A DNA stretch of 64,000 nucleotides from CAYPPG01 sp964412555 (GCA_964412555.1 CAYPPG010000041.1:1-64000); one strand, 5' to 3'. Positions 1 to 9,033 are shown, counted from the stretch's first letter. Numbers and translations are program-made. Notes: generated from the sequence alone by a model not told the origin.

Positions 1-2
1 CA

Positions 3-101
3 CCCTGGTTTGATGGTCTTGCTGACATAGATCTATGTTGCCCGAAAGGTGATACCGCAAGTTTTGTGCCAGTTTTGTCGGGAAGTATGGAAGTTGTTTG
101 A
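3..101 (+). CDS. Possible 3' end of a gene entering the window
   Basis: This frame is open from the window edge to a TGA at 99-101, giving about 32 residues that end in VPVLSGSMEVV. I recognise no domain. An open stretch this short can occur by chance, so this is only a candidate for the tail of a gene starting outside the window. Confidence 0.2.
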   Translation, partial: PWFDGLADIDLCCPKGDTASFVPVLSGSMEVV

Positions 102-113
102 TAGCGTTTGAAT

Positions 114-150
114 CACGAAAGCACGAAGGGGTGCGAAGGGCACGAAAAGG
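114..150. repeat. Short CACGAA-type direct repeats
   Basis: Four imperfect copies of a CACGAA(A/G)G-like word lie side by side just after the possible upstream gene and before the dehydrogenase relic. They look like a decayed intergenic repeat. No function can be read from them. Confidence 0.4.
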
Positions 151-227
151 GGTGGTGAGTGGTAGTTTATGAACGTAAAAGAAGATAACAAGAAGTAAAT
201 GCCCAACGGGGTGAAAGAGGATAGCTA

Positions 228-329
228 GTGGGCAACGCCCCTCGTAAAGCTAAGCGTGAAGGCGTCGAAGCGATTGTAGGCGTTGGCGGTGGGAGTGTCA
301 TCGACAGCGACAAAGCCGTTGTGGCCGGT
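228..329 (+). pseudogene. Relic of an iron-containing alcohol dehydrogenase
   Basis: The + strand encodes about 34 residues that contain VGVGGGSVIDSDKAVVAG. This closely resembles the NAD-binding GGGSxxDxAKA core of iron-containing alcohol dehydrogenases, although the usual Ala before Lys is Asp here. The reading frame is closed by a stop at 222-224 and again at 363-365, so only this core survives. The relic overlaps the 3' end of the alanine racemase gene on the opposite strand, whose last codons (NRPQRLCRCR) appear to be read from the antisense of the relic. The similarity is judged by eye, without alignment software. Confidence 0.45.
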
Positions 330-1422
330 TGCATTTTCCAATCAAACAACAAATTTCATAATTGATCGTATCCGCGCTCCAGGCCAATTCTTCCGCAGAA
401 ATGGACTCTTCTCCCTGTGTCCCTAATAAAATCGCTTCATCTCCCACGCGAATGTCTGGAAGATGGGAAACATCCACCGTCGTCATATCCATGGAAATAC
501 GTCCGACTACAGGACATCGAGTTCCGTGAATCAGCACATCGGAATTGTTGGAGAAAGCACGCAGATAACCGTCCGCATAACCAATGGGAAGAGTGGCGAT
601 ACGATGATCGCGATCCAGTTTGTATGTCATACCGTATCCGATAGTTGAACCTTTCGGCACATCCCGTATTTGTGCAACTATGGTTTTCCAGGTCATAACC
701 GGTTGTACCTCAGAGGGGAGAGCCACATAATCGGAGGGTTTTAATCCATAGGCGGCGATTCCGATTCGAACCATTCCTTTATGGCTTTGTGGAAATCGCA
801 GGCATGCTGCGCTGTTGGCAATATGCATTTCAATGGAATGAGGGAGATACGTTGCCAGGGAATGAATGGAATCTTCGAAATTTTTTTGTTGTTCGAGGGT
901 GATATCCGCTTCCTCATCGTCTGCACAAGGAAAATGCGCCATGATTCCTTTGACACGGATGCCAGGAAATTGATCGATTTTTTGTAGGGATGTCGGTTCG
1001 AAAGGAAGTGAAAATCCCACTCGCCCAATACCGATGTCGAGTTCGAGGTGAACGTCGATTTTGGATTTAGCCTCTTCCCCTAGACGGGAGAGAAATTCGG
1101 CGGACTCCATTGATCCGATACATTCTTCCACTTGCCACTGTGCGGCCACTTGCGCTTCTTCGATTGTTGTGGGGCGGAGACGAACGAGGGGCGTTTTGAG
1201 TCCCAACGAGCGGATTCGTTCTGCTTCCCAGTTGTCTACGATACCCAGGACATCCGCACCGCTGCGGACGGCGGCTGGCGCAATCCATTCCAATCCATGT
1301 CCGTATGCGTCCGCTTTGATGACCGCACAAAGCCGGCACTCGGTGGAAATCATCGATTTAAAAAAACGAATGTTGTTTTCGAACGCTCCAATATCGATCA
1401 AAACTCGTGTATGATGAATCAT
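298..1422 (-). CDS. alr: Alanine racemase
   Basis: This enzyme interconverts L- and D-alanine with pyridoxal phosphate and supplies D-Ala for peptidoglycan. The PLP lysine lies in AVIKADAYGHG (Lys36 from the chosen start) and the second catalytic base is the tyrosine of IGYGMTY (Tyr263). These match the canonical Lys39 and Tyr265 well. I chose the ATG at 1422, giving 374 residues, because it starts at the conserved beta-strand MIHHTRVLIDIGAFENNI. An upstream ATG at 1476 would add 18 residues unlike the family. The last ten or so residues (NRPQRLCRCR) are not like an ordinary racemase C-terminus and read through the antisense of a dehydrogenase relic, so the original stop was probably lost in a rearrangement. 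The core beforehand looks complete. Confidence 0.93.
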   Translation of the reverse strand: MIHHTRVLIDIGAFENNIRFFKSMISTECRLCAVIKADAYGHGLEWIAPAAVRSGADVLGIVDNWEAERIRSLGLKTPLVRLRPTTIEEAQVAAQWQVEECIGSMESAEFLSRLGEEAKSKIDVHLELDIGIGRVGFSLPFEPTSLQKIDQFPGIRVKGIMAHFPCADDEEADITLEQQKNFEDSIHSLATYLPHSIEMHIANSAACLRFPQSHKGMVRIGIAAYGLKPSDYVALPSEVQPVMTWKTIVAQIRDVPKGSTIGYGMTYKLDRDHRIATLPIGYADGYLRAFSNNSDVLIHGTRCPVVGRISMDMTTVDVSHLPDIRVGDEAILLGTQGEESISAEELAWSADTINYEICCLIGKCNRPQRLCRCR

Positions 1423-1607
1423 GACAAAACGGCTGTTTTCCTTTTTGAAATCATAGTTGTTAGAACACGCAGTCATTCAACACATGGTAATCATCTTCTA
1501 TTGTAAAAACAATACGAGGATAGAATCAATTGGATCTGTCCGGTAAGATCGAAAAGACGGTTTTATTGTAAATATACATTGTACAGAAAATGTAAAGGGA
1601 AAGAAGA

Positions 1608-2837
1608 ATGGCACACTGCACAGAAGCTTTCGGCCGAGGGTGGAATCACATGATTCGATTGCTGTTTCAACCGTTTCGTTTTGTGTACTGGTTGAAAATG
1701 GCAATTCTTGTCCTATTGATCAATGGTTTGTCCAATACGAATCTTTTCCAATATCGAAATCAACAGCAAACCAATTTTCAAGAATTGGAAACGATGGCAG
1801 ATCGTGCGCTGGAAATGTTACCTTTTATCGTCGGAATCGTGATTCTGGTTATTCTGTTCATAATAGTGATCAGTTTTTTGTCCTCTGCAGCTCGTGTTCT
1901 CTTTTACCGGGGGGTGTTGGATGGTGTCGTGTATTACGGGCGATTTTTTCGCGAAGAGGGATCGACAATTTTAAGTTATTTTCTTTGGAATGTCATTGTG
2001 ACTATTCTCGCTTTCTTTTTCATTCTCCTGATCGGTATTCTATTTATGTTTTCTTCATTTTTATTGGGAACCTTTGAAGGAAACACGACCGGTTTGATTG
2101 TATCTGTGACGGTGGGGATTGTTCTCTTTGTGATCGTTATCATTGGTGTGATTGCTTATCATATTCTCTTGCATTGCATGGTCTTACCACAGATGATCGT
2201 CGAAAAGAAAGGTATCTTTTCGTCCTGGTCGAGAGCCATTGGTTTGGCGCTCGAACAATTGGGTGAGTTTATCGGATTTGTTTTGATTCGTATTGCAATT
2301 GGTATTTGTGTTTTGCTGCTTATGATCGTAGTCAGTATTTTTATCGGTATGATCGCTGTTTTATTTGCGCTGCCTTTAACGGGTGGAGGAGAATTGGGAT
2401 TTGCTACCGGAGTAGTACTTACCATTCTTTTATTTCCTATCGCATTTGCACTCAATTTCATTTTATTACCCATTCCCACGTTTCAAGATACATATGCGTT
2501 GTCGTTTATGGCTGGTATTACGGGGAATAACAACTATGAACCTGGTGGTCACTCGCCAGAACCCGTTGATGAGCCAACCTTCGGTGCTCCCATTGAACCG
2601 GAGGAGGATAAACCTTCTTCCTTTTATTCTTCTACGGATTCTTCACAAGAGCAGACCGGTCCTATCCATTTTAAAGATATTCCAGTTTATGAACCGAAAA
2701 TGCAAAACTTTTATCATATAGAAGAAAAAATCAGTAATGAATCTTCTTCTGACGAGGAAAATCCGCGAGATAAAAAAAGTGGGGATCCTCCGTTTTTTTT
2801 CTTGATGAACATGGAGGGCGGGAATAGCAAATACTAG
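1608..2837 (+). CDS. Multi-pass membrane protein of unknown function
   Basis: The 409-residue product has about six strongly hydrophobic segments between residues 25 and 300, several of them very rich in Ile and Val. A hydrophilic, acidic, Pro/Ser-rich tail of about 110 residues follows and is probably cytoplasmic. The start ATG at 1608 follows a GGGAAAGAAG ribosome-binding site. The pattern of paired helices around a central loop (HCMVLPQMIVEKKG) recalls generic DUF-type bacterial membrane proteins with no assigned role. It is divergent from alr and convergent with the macro-domain gene, so its neighbours give no functional hint. I infer only that it is an inner-membrane protein. Confidence 0.75.
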   Translation: MAHCTEAFGRGWNHMIRLLFQPFRFVYWLKMAILVLLINGLSNTNLFQYRNQQQTNFQELETMADRALEMLPFIVGIVILVILFIIVISFLSSAARVLFYRGVLDGVVYYGRFFREEGSTILSYFLWNVIVTILAFFFILLIGILFMFSSFLLGTFEGNTTGLIVSVTVGIVLFVIVIIGVIAYHILLHCMVLPQMIVEKKGIFSSWSRAIGLALEQLGEFIGFVLIRIAIGICVLLLMIVVSIFIGMIAVLFALPLTGGGELGFATGVVLTILLFPIAFALNFILLPIPTFQDTYALSFMAGITGNNNYEPGGHSPEPVDEPTFGAPIEPEEDKPSSFYSSTDSSQEQTGPIHFKDIPVYEPKMQNFYHIEEKISNESSSDEENPRDKKSGDPPFFFLMNMEGGNSKY

Positions 2838-2861
2838 CAAGGAGGTGACATTTCCGGATTT

Positions 2862-3392
2862 TTAAGTCAATCTCTCAAGGGTATCGGCATATTTTTTGTA
2901 TGTTTTTTCATCAAATAACACGAAACGCACGAGTGAAACGGCTGATTCTTTTTCCACGAATTCCTTTACTGTTTCCAATGCAATCTTCGACGCCTCTTCG
3001 ACCGGATAGCGATATGCACCTGTACTAATTGAAGGAAAGGCGATGGATTGGATTCCATTCCCGACTGCAATCTCAAGACATCGTTGGTAACAGGAAGCAA
3101 GCAAATCGGCTTCGTTTCCTGTTCCGCTGTGATAGACCGGTCCTACAGCGTGGATCACATATTTCGCTTTTAAGTTGCCGCCTGTTGTCAGCTTTGCATC
3201 GCCGGTTTCACATCCCCCTAGTTTTTTGCATTCTTCCAGGATTTGAGGGCCGCCGGCTCGATGGATCGCACCATCTACTCCGCCGCCTCCCAAAAGCGTG
3301 CTATTGGCGGCATTCACGATCGCATCCGTGTCCTGTTGGGTGATATCGCCTTGAACCAACTCGATTGTTGTTTGCGCGAATGTTTTTTTCAT
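2862..3392 (-). CDS. Macro-domain protein (O-acetyl-ADP-ribose deacetylase type)
   Basis: The 176-residue protein is one complete macro domain of the YmdB/MacroD class, which removes acetyl or ADP-ribose groups from ADP-ribose derivatives. The visible signatures are DAIVNAANSTLLGGGGVDGA (adenosine and distal-ribose site with the NAAN motif), the catalytic loop following it, and the phosphate loop PSISTGAYRYP. Its ATG overlaps the TGA of the upstream BON-domain gene by four bases (ATGA), so the two are probably translationally coupled. The substrate in this organism is inferred from the family only. Confidence 0.9.
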   Translation of the reverse strand: MKKTFAQTTIELVQGDITQQDTDAIVNAANSTLLGGGGVDGAIHRAGGPQILEECKKLGGCETGDAKLTTGGNLKAKYVIHAVGPVYHSGTGNEADLLASCYQRCLEIAVGNGIQSIAFPSISTGAYRYPVEEASKIALETVKEFVEKESAVSLVRFVLFDEKTYKKYADTLERLT

Positions 3393-3688
3393 TGAGTTTG
3401 CAGGAAACTTTTAACGTCCTGAACGCCTTGTGCACTTTGGGCAATTTGCATGGCTTCTTCTTTCGCTTGTACGGTTGCAGTTTCACCTTCCAGCTGGACA
3501 ACCCCTTTGTTTACGATAATATCAATTTCGAAGGGACCTGCCGGACCGGTTTCGGCTTCCAACTGTTCCTTGATTTGATTGGCGATGGTTTGATCATCGA
3601 CGGCATATCGATCTGTGGAAGCGCAACCGATGATCGAGAGACAAAATAGAGCGACTGTTAATACAACTCCAAAACGATGAATGTTCAT
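3389..3688 (-). CDS. BON-domain lipoprotein
   Basis: The chosen ATG at 3688 follows a strong GGAGGAACC site and gives 99 residues. An upstream in-frame ATG would add 14 residues with no ribosome-binding site. Residues 1-22 form a lipoprotein signal ending in LSIIGC, so Cys is the predicted lipidated residue. The remainder is one BON domain (DQTIANQIKEQLEAE...VNKGVVQLEGE...VQDVKSFL), the OsmY-type fold associated with envelope stress and membrane binding. It is the first gene of a two-gene unit with the macro-domain protein, overlapping it by four bases. Confidence 0.85.
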   Translation of the reverse strand: MNIHRFGVVLTVALFCLSIIGCASTDRYAVDDQTIANQIKEQLEAETGPAGPFEIDIIVNKGVVQLEGETATVQAKEEAMQIAQSAQGVQDVKSFLQTQ

Positions 3689-3769
3689 AGGGTTCCTCCG
3701 AATGATTTGGATTTGGGATTCACCATGCATTTAAACCATATAATACGGAAAAAACGGTTTTTCGGCAAG

Positions 3770-4750
3770 ATGCAATTCAAAAATTCTCTCTTAATATCAC
3801 TGAATTTCGCTATGTTGATCACTCTTTTTTTCATCTATGGTTGCGGCACGGTTCCGTTTTTCAGCCACTATCCGGGGCCTTTACGGCTGCCAAAGGAGAG
3901 GGCTTCCTATTACGATTACCCCAAAGCATGGACGGTTGTATCGATCAAGGAACATCCCAAAGGTTTTCTGAGAATCGAATTGCGAATATCCGGCCAAGAG
4001 GATGAAGAAGATCAAGTTATTACGATGGATTATTATATGTCTTCCCACGGAGAAAACGTCCCCGGCTTATTACTCTCTCCGATTCTGGGAGGCCGAAATC
4101 GCATCGCCACTCACTTTGCTCGATTCTTTTCGAAACACGGTTATCATTGCTTGGTCGTTCACCGGCCGCCGGATTTGACGGATCGTGTTTCTGATCCCCA
4201 AATTTTCGAGGAGCGGCTTCGAAATGCTATAATTCGTGATCGAGTTGCTTTGGATTGGTTGCAAGGACGTCCGGAAGTTCAAGCGGATACACTTGGTAGT
4301 TTTGGAATCAGTTACGGCGGGATCAAAAATGTTGTTCTTGCCGCTGTGGACGAACGCTTGAAGGCGAATGTATTTGCCATGGGGGGAGCCGATCTCGCTG
4401 CCATTTTCATGAACAGTGATGAAAACAAGTTGATTCGAATCCGCAAGGAATTGATGGAGGAGAACGACTGGAATCCTGCACAGTTGGAATCGGTGCTGAA
4501 TGAGACGTTTGTTTCCGATCCTTTGCGCTATGCTTATTATGTCGATGCTTCAAAGACCTTGCTTTTCCTTGCTCGTATGGATGCAACCGTCCCCCGAGAG
4601 AATGGGGAACGATTGCGCCGTGCGTTGGGATATCCCAAAACGGTTTATTTGCTGGCGGGTCACTATTCTGCGGCGCTCTATACGGGAATTGTCGGTTTCC
4701 CGTTCGTGGAATGCCAATGTTTGGCGTTTTTTGATAAGCACTTGAAATAA
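3770..4750 (+). CDS. Alpha/beta-hydrolase lipoprotein
   Basis: From the ATG at 3770 the 326-residue product begins with a lipoprotein signal (MQFKNSLLISLNF...FFIYGC). The earlier in-frame ATGs at 3677 and 3725 would bury this signal under extra residues. The body has an alpha/beta-hydrolase layout: oxyanion region LLLSPILGGRN, nucleophile elbow GSFGISYGG, an acidic residue in LFLARMDATVP and a late His in LLAGHYS. It resembles dienelactone-hydrolase or cutinase-like esterases without a clear subfamily. It is predicted to sit in the envelope. The substrate is unknown. Confidence 0.75.
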   Translation: MQFKNSLLISLNFAMLITLFFIYGCGTVPFFSHYPGPLRLPKERASYYDYPKAWTVVSIKEHPKGFLRIELRISGQEDEEDQVITMDYYMSSHGENVPGLLLSPILGGRNRIATHFARFFSKHGYHCLVVHRPPDLTDRVSDPQIFEERLRNAIIRDRVALDWLQGRPEVQADTLGSFGISYGGIKNVVLAAVDERLKANVFAMGGADLAAIFMNSDENKLIRIRKELMEENDWNPAQLESVLNETFVSDPLRYAYYVDASKTLLFLARMDATVPRENGERLRRALGYPKTVYLLAGHYSAALYTGIVGFPFVECQCLAFFDKHLK

Positions 4751-4754
4751 TATT

Positions 4755-4842
4755 GGAGCGCGGGCATCTCTGCCCGCAACTAAGAAATGCCGCCGGAACG
4801 GCGGCGTTACATTTTACTGGGAGCGCGGGCATCCCTGCCCGC
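4755..4842. repeat. Three tandem short palindromes (REP-like)
   Basis: There are three perfect hairpins within 90 bases. Positions 4760-4777 have arms GCGGGCA/TGCCCGC around loop TCTC. Positions 4789-4805 have arms GCCGCCG/CGGCGGC around GAA. Positions 4825-4842 have GCGGGCA/TGCCCGC around TCCC. The first and third share a GGAGC prefix, and the same unit recurs inverted at 34070. They lie just after the hydrolase stop and could also act as terminator or mRNA-stabilising structures, but no T-run follows. Confidence 0.85.
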
Positions 4843-4928
4843 ATCTTTTATCGCGTCCATTTTTCTCCCCAAGTCATGTCCAAAAATCCTGAATCAACAC
4901 TATAATTAAAAGGAAGGCACAACAATAA

Positions 4929-5624
4929 ATGAAAGGTGATTCAATCTTGTTCATACACTATTCTCGAATAATCGTGCTACTCATTCTACCACTGTTCGCC
5001 TCTTGCGCCTCAATTCAAATGGCTGCGGTACCCGAACCAGGTGTCACGGTATCTCCTGATGGTTCGATGGCGTCAGCAAGCAAGGAAGGGATGGCGATCA
5101 GTGTTGCCAAAGCGGAAACCCCGCACAATTTGGATAAGCGGTTGACAACGTTCAATGTGACGATCATCAATCAAACCGATCAGAATTATGAGTTTATTCC
5201 CAAAGAATTTGTTCTGTTCGATCAAATGAACCGGCAGTTTCTGGCACTAGGTCCGGACGCTCTCGTCGAAGCGGCAGTAACCGGTTCAGGGACGGTTACT
5301 CACGCACATTGGGGAGTTGGATATCATTATTATCATCCTGGTTTTTTCTATCATGGATATTACTCACCGTTTTGGTACGATCCCTGGCCGGTGTATTCCT
5401 ACAGCCGACCGTATAGGGCGCTTCTTGCCAAGGCACTGCCAATTCGGCCGATTTCTGTATATCCCCATTCGACGGTGAGCGGGTATGTTTACTTTGGGAT
5501 TTCAGCGGAATACCTGGAGCGCGTGACGTTGAAAATTACCCGTTTCGCAGAGCGTCCAACACCGGAGAATCCAAGTCCACGTGAAATCCCGAATGAATTC
5601 CGTTTCAATGTTTTTAAGAAGTAA
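4929..5624 (+). CDS. Predicted lipoprotein with His/Tyr-rich segment
   Basis: The 231-residue product starts with a signal peptide and lipobox LPLFASC, so it is probably lipid-anchored. Residues of about 50-110 look like an immunoglobulin-like beta domain (LTTFNVTIINQTDQNYEF). A segment near residue 125-160 is unusually rich in His, Tyr, Trp and Phe (for example YHYYHPGFFYHGYYSPFWY). A second beta-rich part resembles domains with a VYFGISAEYLERVTLKITR-type strand pattern. I do not recognise a named family. The aromatic segment could bind metal or pack on the membrane, but this is speculation. Confidence 0.7.
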   Translation: MKGDSILFIHYSRIIVLLILPLFASCASIQMAAVPEPGVTVSPDGSMASASKEGMAISVAKAETPHNLDKRLTTFNVTIINQTDQNYEFIPKEFVLFDQMNRQFLALGPDALVEAAVTGSGTVTHAHWGVGYHYYHPGFFYHGYYSPFWYDPWPVYSYSRPYRALLAKALPIRPISVYPHSTVSGYVYFGISAEYLERVTLKITRFAERPTPENPSPREIPNEFRFNVFKK

Positions 5625-5632
5625 TAATCGTT

Positions 5633-6319
5633 TTAGATAAAATGTTTCAACCACACGAACAAGCCGGCGAACACCATGCCGGGCATTAGATTGCCGACCC
5701 GCACTTTCCCTAGATCGAGCAAATTGATAGAGATGCCAACAATGAGTAAACCGCCGGCAGCGCCGACTTCGGTGATGACATACAGCGGTAAATGAGAACC
5801 CACAGCCATGAAGAGCAACGTCAATGTCCCTTGAAAGATCAATACAGTTACAGAACTGGCCATCACTCCTGCTCCCATGGCGCCGGCCAGAAAGATTGCG
5901 GCATGGCCATCGAGCAGGCTTTTGGTGTAGATGATTTCTCCATTGCCTTCCACTCCGGCTTTTAATGTTCCCACAACGGTCATGGCTCCGGTGCAGAAAA
6001 GAAGGCTGGCGTAGACGAAGCCTTCGACAAATTTCGAATCGCCCTCGAATCGCATGATTTTCTTCAAGATTTCACCACCGGATTCAAGACGCTTTTCGAT
6101 ATTCAATGCTTCCCCCACAAGTCCGCCGAAGATCAAACTCAACGCTAAAACGGGAATGTCTTCTGTCAACAAAGCATCTTTGAAACCGATGACGAGTGTT
6201 GTCAAGCCGATGGCTTGAAAGAGAATGATTTTGAAACGCTCGGTAATACGGCCGTGAAGGATCAAACCGATTGTCGATCCGGCGAGAACGGCAATTGCAT
6301 TGACAAGGGTTGCTATCAT
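5633..6319 (-). CDS. DUF554 family membrane protein
   Basis: The 228-residue product has about seven transmembrane helices. It matches the DUF554 (YdfK/YqgA) family, with the N-terminal MIATLVNAIAVLAGSTIGL, a glycine-rich IFGGLVGEALNIEKRLE region, and the conserved FVEGFVYASLLFCTGAMTVV segment. The family is thought to be an inner-membrane transporter or channel of unknown substrate. The start follows an AGGAAC ribosome-binding site. It is convergent with the lipoprotein gene and divergent from the guanylyltransferase gene. Confidence 0.88.
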   Translation of the reverse strand: MIATLVNAIAVLAGSTIGLILHGRITERFKIILFQAIGLTTLVIGFKDALLTEDIPVLALSLIFGGLVGEALNIEKRLESGGEILKKIMRFEGDSKFVEGFVYASLLFCTGAMTVVGTLKAGVEGNGEIIYTKSLLDGHAAIFLAGAMGAGVMASSVTVLIFQGTLTLLFMAVGSHLPLYVITEVGAAGGLLIVGISINLLDLGKVRVGNLMPGMVFAGLFVWLKHFI

Positions 6320-6470
6320 AGTTGTTCCTATTTTGGTAAGTCGTATAATACACTACTTGTTTATCTGTCAAATCGTATTTCAATATACGCGCCTTCTCGA
6401 AATTCCCAAACCGGAATTGCGCTAGTGTTGATAAAAGGAATCGAGAGTGTAGTTGTATGGAGGGATATGA

Positions 6471-7583
6471 ATGCGTTTTCCTGTGATCAGTGTGATTATG
6501 GCCGGTGGTTCCGGCGAACGGTTTTGGCCGATTAGCCGTCAACATTGGCCGAAACAGTTGCTTTACTTGACAAACAATTCCAAGCGGATGATCGAAGAAG
6601 CAATCGACCGTCTCCTGCCTATAATGCCACGGGAACGTATCTTGATTGCAACAAATGAACGGCTTCAACGAACCATTCAAGATGTCCTGGTGGATCACCC
6701 GATAGATAATATTCTGGAAGAACCGGCAAAACGGAATACCACTGGATGCCTGGCTTTCGTGGCAGCCAATATCATCGCTCGTTACGGAGAACAATATGAA
6801 GATGTGTTAATGGCAGTGATGACCGCCGATCATCTCATTCGGGAGGAAGAGCGGTTCCGTGAAACGGTAACAGCAGCGTTACAATTTGCAGAGAAATCCA
6901 ATGAACTTGTAACCATTGGCGTTCACCCCACTCGGCCCGAAACTGGCTACGGATATATTCAAATTACTCATTTAAATCAAACCGTGGATGAAATTGGGGG
7001 AATTCCCATTTATCAGGTCGCTCGTTTCATCGAGAAGCCCAGTGTGGAGGATGCGGAACAATATCAAGCCTCCCGCTTTTATTATTGGAATAGCGGTATG
7101 TTTTTTTGGCGGCTTTCGGCATTCCTGAAAGGATTGGAAAAATACATGCCGAATGTTGCGGAAGCCATTCCAAAAATGGCAGAACATATCTTACAAAACG
7201 ATGAAGAAGCCCTTCGTTCCGTGTTTCTTTCTCTGCCCAATGTTTCGATCGATTATGGATTGATGGAAAAAGCGGAAAATGTTTACGTTGCTCTCGGAGA
7301 TTTTCGCTGGGATGATGTCGGTTCTTGGGATTCGCTTTCCCGCTACCGGCCGCGTGATGAGAAAAAAAATGTTCTATATGGAGATCCTGTCGTTATCGAT
7401 TGCAATAATGTAATCGTTTATAATGAACCGGGAGCCGATCAAATGGCTGTTTGCGTTGTGGGCGTTGATGATTTGATTGTCGTTACGTCAAAAGACGGTG
7501 TTTTGGTATGCCCCAAAGGCCAGTCACAGGAGGTTCGCAAAGGTGTTGAAATTTTGAAACAACGAAACGCTTCACAATTGTAA
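6471..7583 (+). CDS. manC: Mannose-1-phosphate guanylyltransferase
   Basis: This enzyme makes GDP-mannose from mannose-1-phosphate and GTP for surface polysaccharides. The 370 residues contain the nucleotidyltransferase signature MAGGSGERFWPISR with PKQ following, the sugar-phosphate motifs EPAKRNTTG and TADHLI, and the later FIEKP, WNSGMFFWR and DDVGSWDSL motifs. The length fits a stand-alone enzyme without the phosphomannose isomerase domain found in bifunctional homologues. The start is set by a GGAGGGATATGA site. The next gene lies 34 bases downstream and is probably co-transcribed. The choice between manC and other GDP-sugar names is from motifs only. Confidence 0.92.
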   Translation: MRFPVISVIMAGGSGERFWPISRQHWPKQLLYLTNNSKRMIEEAIDRLLPIMPRERILIATNERLQRTIQDVLVDHPIDNILEEPAKRNTTGCLAFVAANIIARYGEQYEDVLMAVMTADHLIREEERFRETVTAALQFAEKSNELVTIGVHPTRPETGYGYIQITHLNQTVDEIGGIPIYQVARFIEKPSVEDAEQYQASRFYYWNSGMFFWRLSAFLKGLEKYMPNVAEAIPKMAEHILQNDEEALRSVFLSLPNVSIDYGLMEKAENVYVALGDFRWDDVGSWDSLSRYRPRDEKKNVLYGDPVVIDCNNVIVYNEPGADQMAVCVVGVDDLIVVTSKDGVLVCPKGQSQEVRKGVEILKQRNASQL

Positions 7584-7617
7584 ATGGTTTGAAGTCTATA
7601 CGGAACGTTAAAAACTT

Positions 7618-8661
7618 ATGTTCAAAACACTCTTTTTCCCACATTTTTATTTACCGAATGATCTTTTCCTCCGCCAGCAGTTTTTGTGCGGTAATCATTT
7701 ATTGCGTGTTCATCCTTCTGACCGGAAACCACGGGACAGCAAGCCGGTGAAAAACTTTATCGCCGAGACCGGATTTCCTGAAGATATTATCCCGGCAGAA
7801 AAAATCGAAGCGGTTTCCGATCGGTTTATATGGACGATCGAGCGCGCCTATCGTGCCAATCAGGATCAATATATCCGTATCATCGGGAAATATGACAAAG
7901 AAAGAGCATCCACGAAAACTTTTCATTTTTGTCGTGCCGATATGTGGCCTGAAGTTGTTCGTTGTCTTGAAGAATTTGGTTTAGGGAAAGTTGACCAAGC
8001 CGGTATGTGGTGTTTCTCAACCCGAAAAATGGTCATGACGTGGACGACCTGTTTGGCCTTGGAGTATCAACGAAAATTACAATTGTCACGCTGTACGGAT
8101 GATCCGGAATATGATGATTTGGCCTCTATGATTGAGTGTTTTCCGGATCATGAAAGCGTGAAAGATTCAGTTTATCGAGTGATTCTTGATTTTCCTTATA
8201 TTAGCTTAAAAGATTTGGGCGATCTTAAATTGGATCGATTGAAAGAGCTGCGGTTCCATTTGCAATCTGAATTTAGTGCATTTCACGAGGAGTTGAACCA
8301 AGTCAAGAAAGTGGAATCATTCAATTCTTTCCAGAGTATCAAAGAGGATTTGAAACAAATCAATGATCGTTTATGTCTGATTTCACGGAAAATTTCAGAT
8401 AGTCTGAAAAAGGAAGGAATGAAACCGGTGTGGAATTATGGTCAATATCGTTGGTATGTCACGGAGATGCACTCTCCGGATGCGACGATATTATCGAATC
8501 CGGTTTCGATAAAAAAAATGACTTTGCGGATTGATTCAATGCCTGTTGCAAATGAAATGCGAGAGAGTGTAATAAATAGTGAGGCTTCTTTGATTTGGGG
8601 GATCACTTCGGTGAATACAAATCAAGGATTGATAGGACGTATTTTCAATGTCTTTCGTTGA
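7618..8661 (+). CDS. Unknown protein downstream of manC
   Basis: The 347-residue soluble protein has no signal peptide and no membrane segment. Its N-terminus (MFKTLFFPHFYLPNDLF) resembles the opening of some uncharacterised bacterial proteins, but I cannot assign a family. Residues of about 195-275 are helical and charged, with a likely coiled coil (QVKKVESFNSFQSIKEDLKQ). It lies 34 bases after manC on the same strand with no terminator between, so the two are probably in one transcript. A role linked to polysaccharide synthesis is possible from position alone. Confidence 0.65.
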   Translation: MFKTLFFPHFYLPNDLFLRQQFLCGNHLLRVHPSDRKPRDSKPVKNFIAETGFPEDIIPAEKIEAVSDRFIWTIERAYRANQDQYIRIIGKYDKERASTKTFHFCRADMWPEVVRCLEEFGLGKVDQAGMWCFSTRKMVMTWTTCLALEYQRKLQLSRCTDDPEYDDLASMIECFPDHESVKDSVYRVILDFPYISLKDLGDLKLDRLKELRFHLQSEFSAFHEELNQVKKVESFNSFQSIKEDLKQINDRLCLISRKISDSLKKEGMKPVWNYGQYRWYVTEMHSPDATILSNPVSIKKMTLRIDSMPVANEMRESVINSEASLIWGITSVNTNQGLIGRIFNVFR

Positions 8662-8685
8662 AAGAGCGGTGACACAGGAAGAAAA

Positions 8686-8937
8686 TCATGTTTTTCCAAT
8701 GGGAGTTTTCTTGGTCTGAAGCACTTTGACTAATCCGCTGAGATTCTGAACTTTCGTTCTCGCTGCCGCTACATTTTCCTGTTGAATCGCTTCATACACT
8801 TCTTTCCGGTGGATCGAAACGCTTTTGGGAGCTGTGACTCCGATTTTCACTTGCTCACCTTTGATATCCACCACTGTGATGACGATTTCATCTCCGATTA
8901 TGATGCTTTCATCTCTTTTACGGCTTAAAACGAGCAT
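8686..8937 (-). CDS. csrA: Carbon storage regulator CsrA
   Basis: CsrA is an RNA-binding dimer that controls translation of motility, biofilm and carbon-storage genes. The chosen ATG at 8937 sits behind a GGAGGCAATT site and gives the canonical start MLVLSRKRDESIIIGDEI. The ORF upstream of it adds 17 unlikely residues. The core continues with VKIGVTAPKSVSIHRKEVYEAI. At 83 residues it is about 20 longer than the E. coli protein, with an extra C-terminal tail (ARTKVQNLSGLVKVLQTKK). It lies downstream of fliW, whose product antagonises CsrA. Confidence 0.96.
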   Translation of the reverse strand: MLVLSRKRDESIIIGDEIVITVVDIKGEQVKIGVTAPKSVSIHRKEVYEAIQQENVAAARTKVQNLSGLVKVLQTKKTPIGKT

Positions 8938-9033
8938 AATTGCCTCCGCCCTCCGTGGCGGGATTCGTGTATGAAATGAACTGCACAACGATAAGGGTCG
9001 CGTATTCTATTTTCATCCAACATGCCAAGAAAA

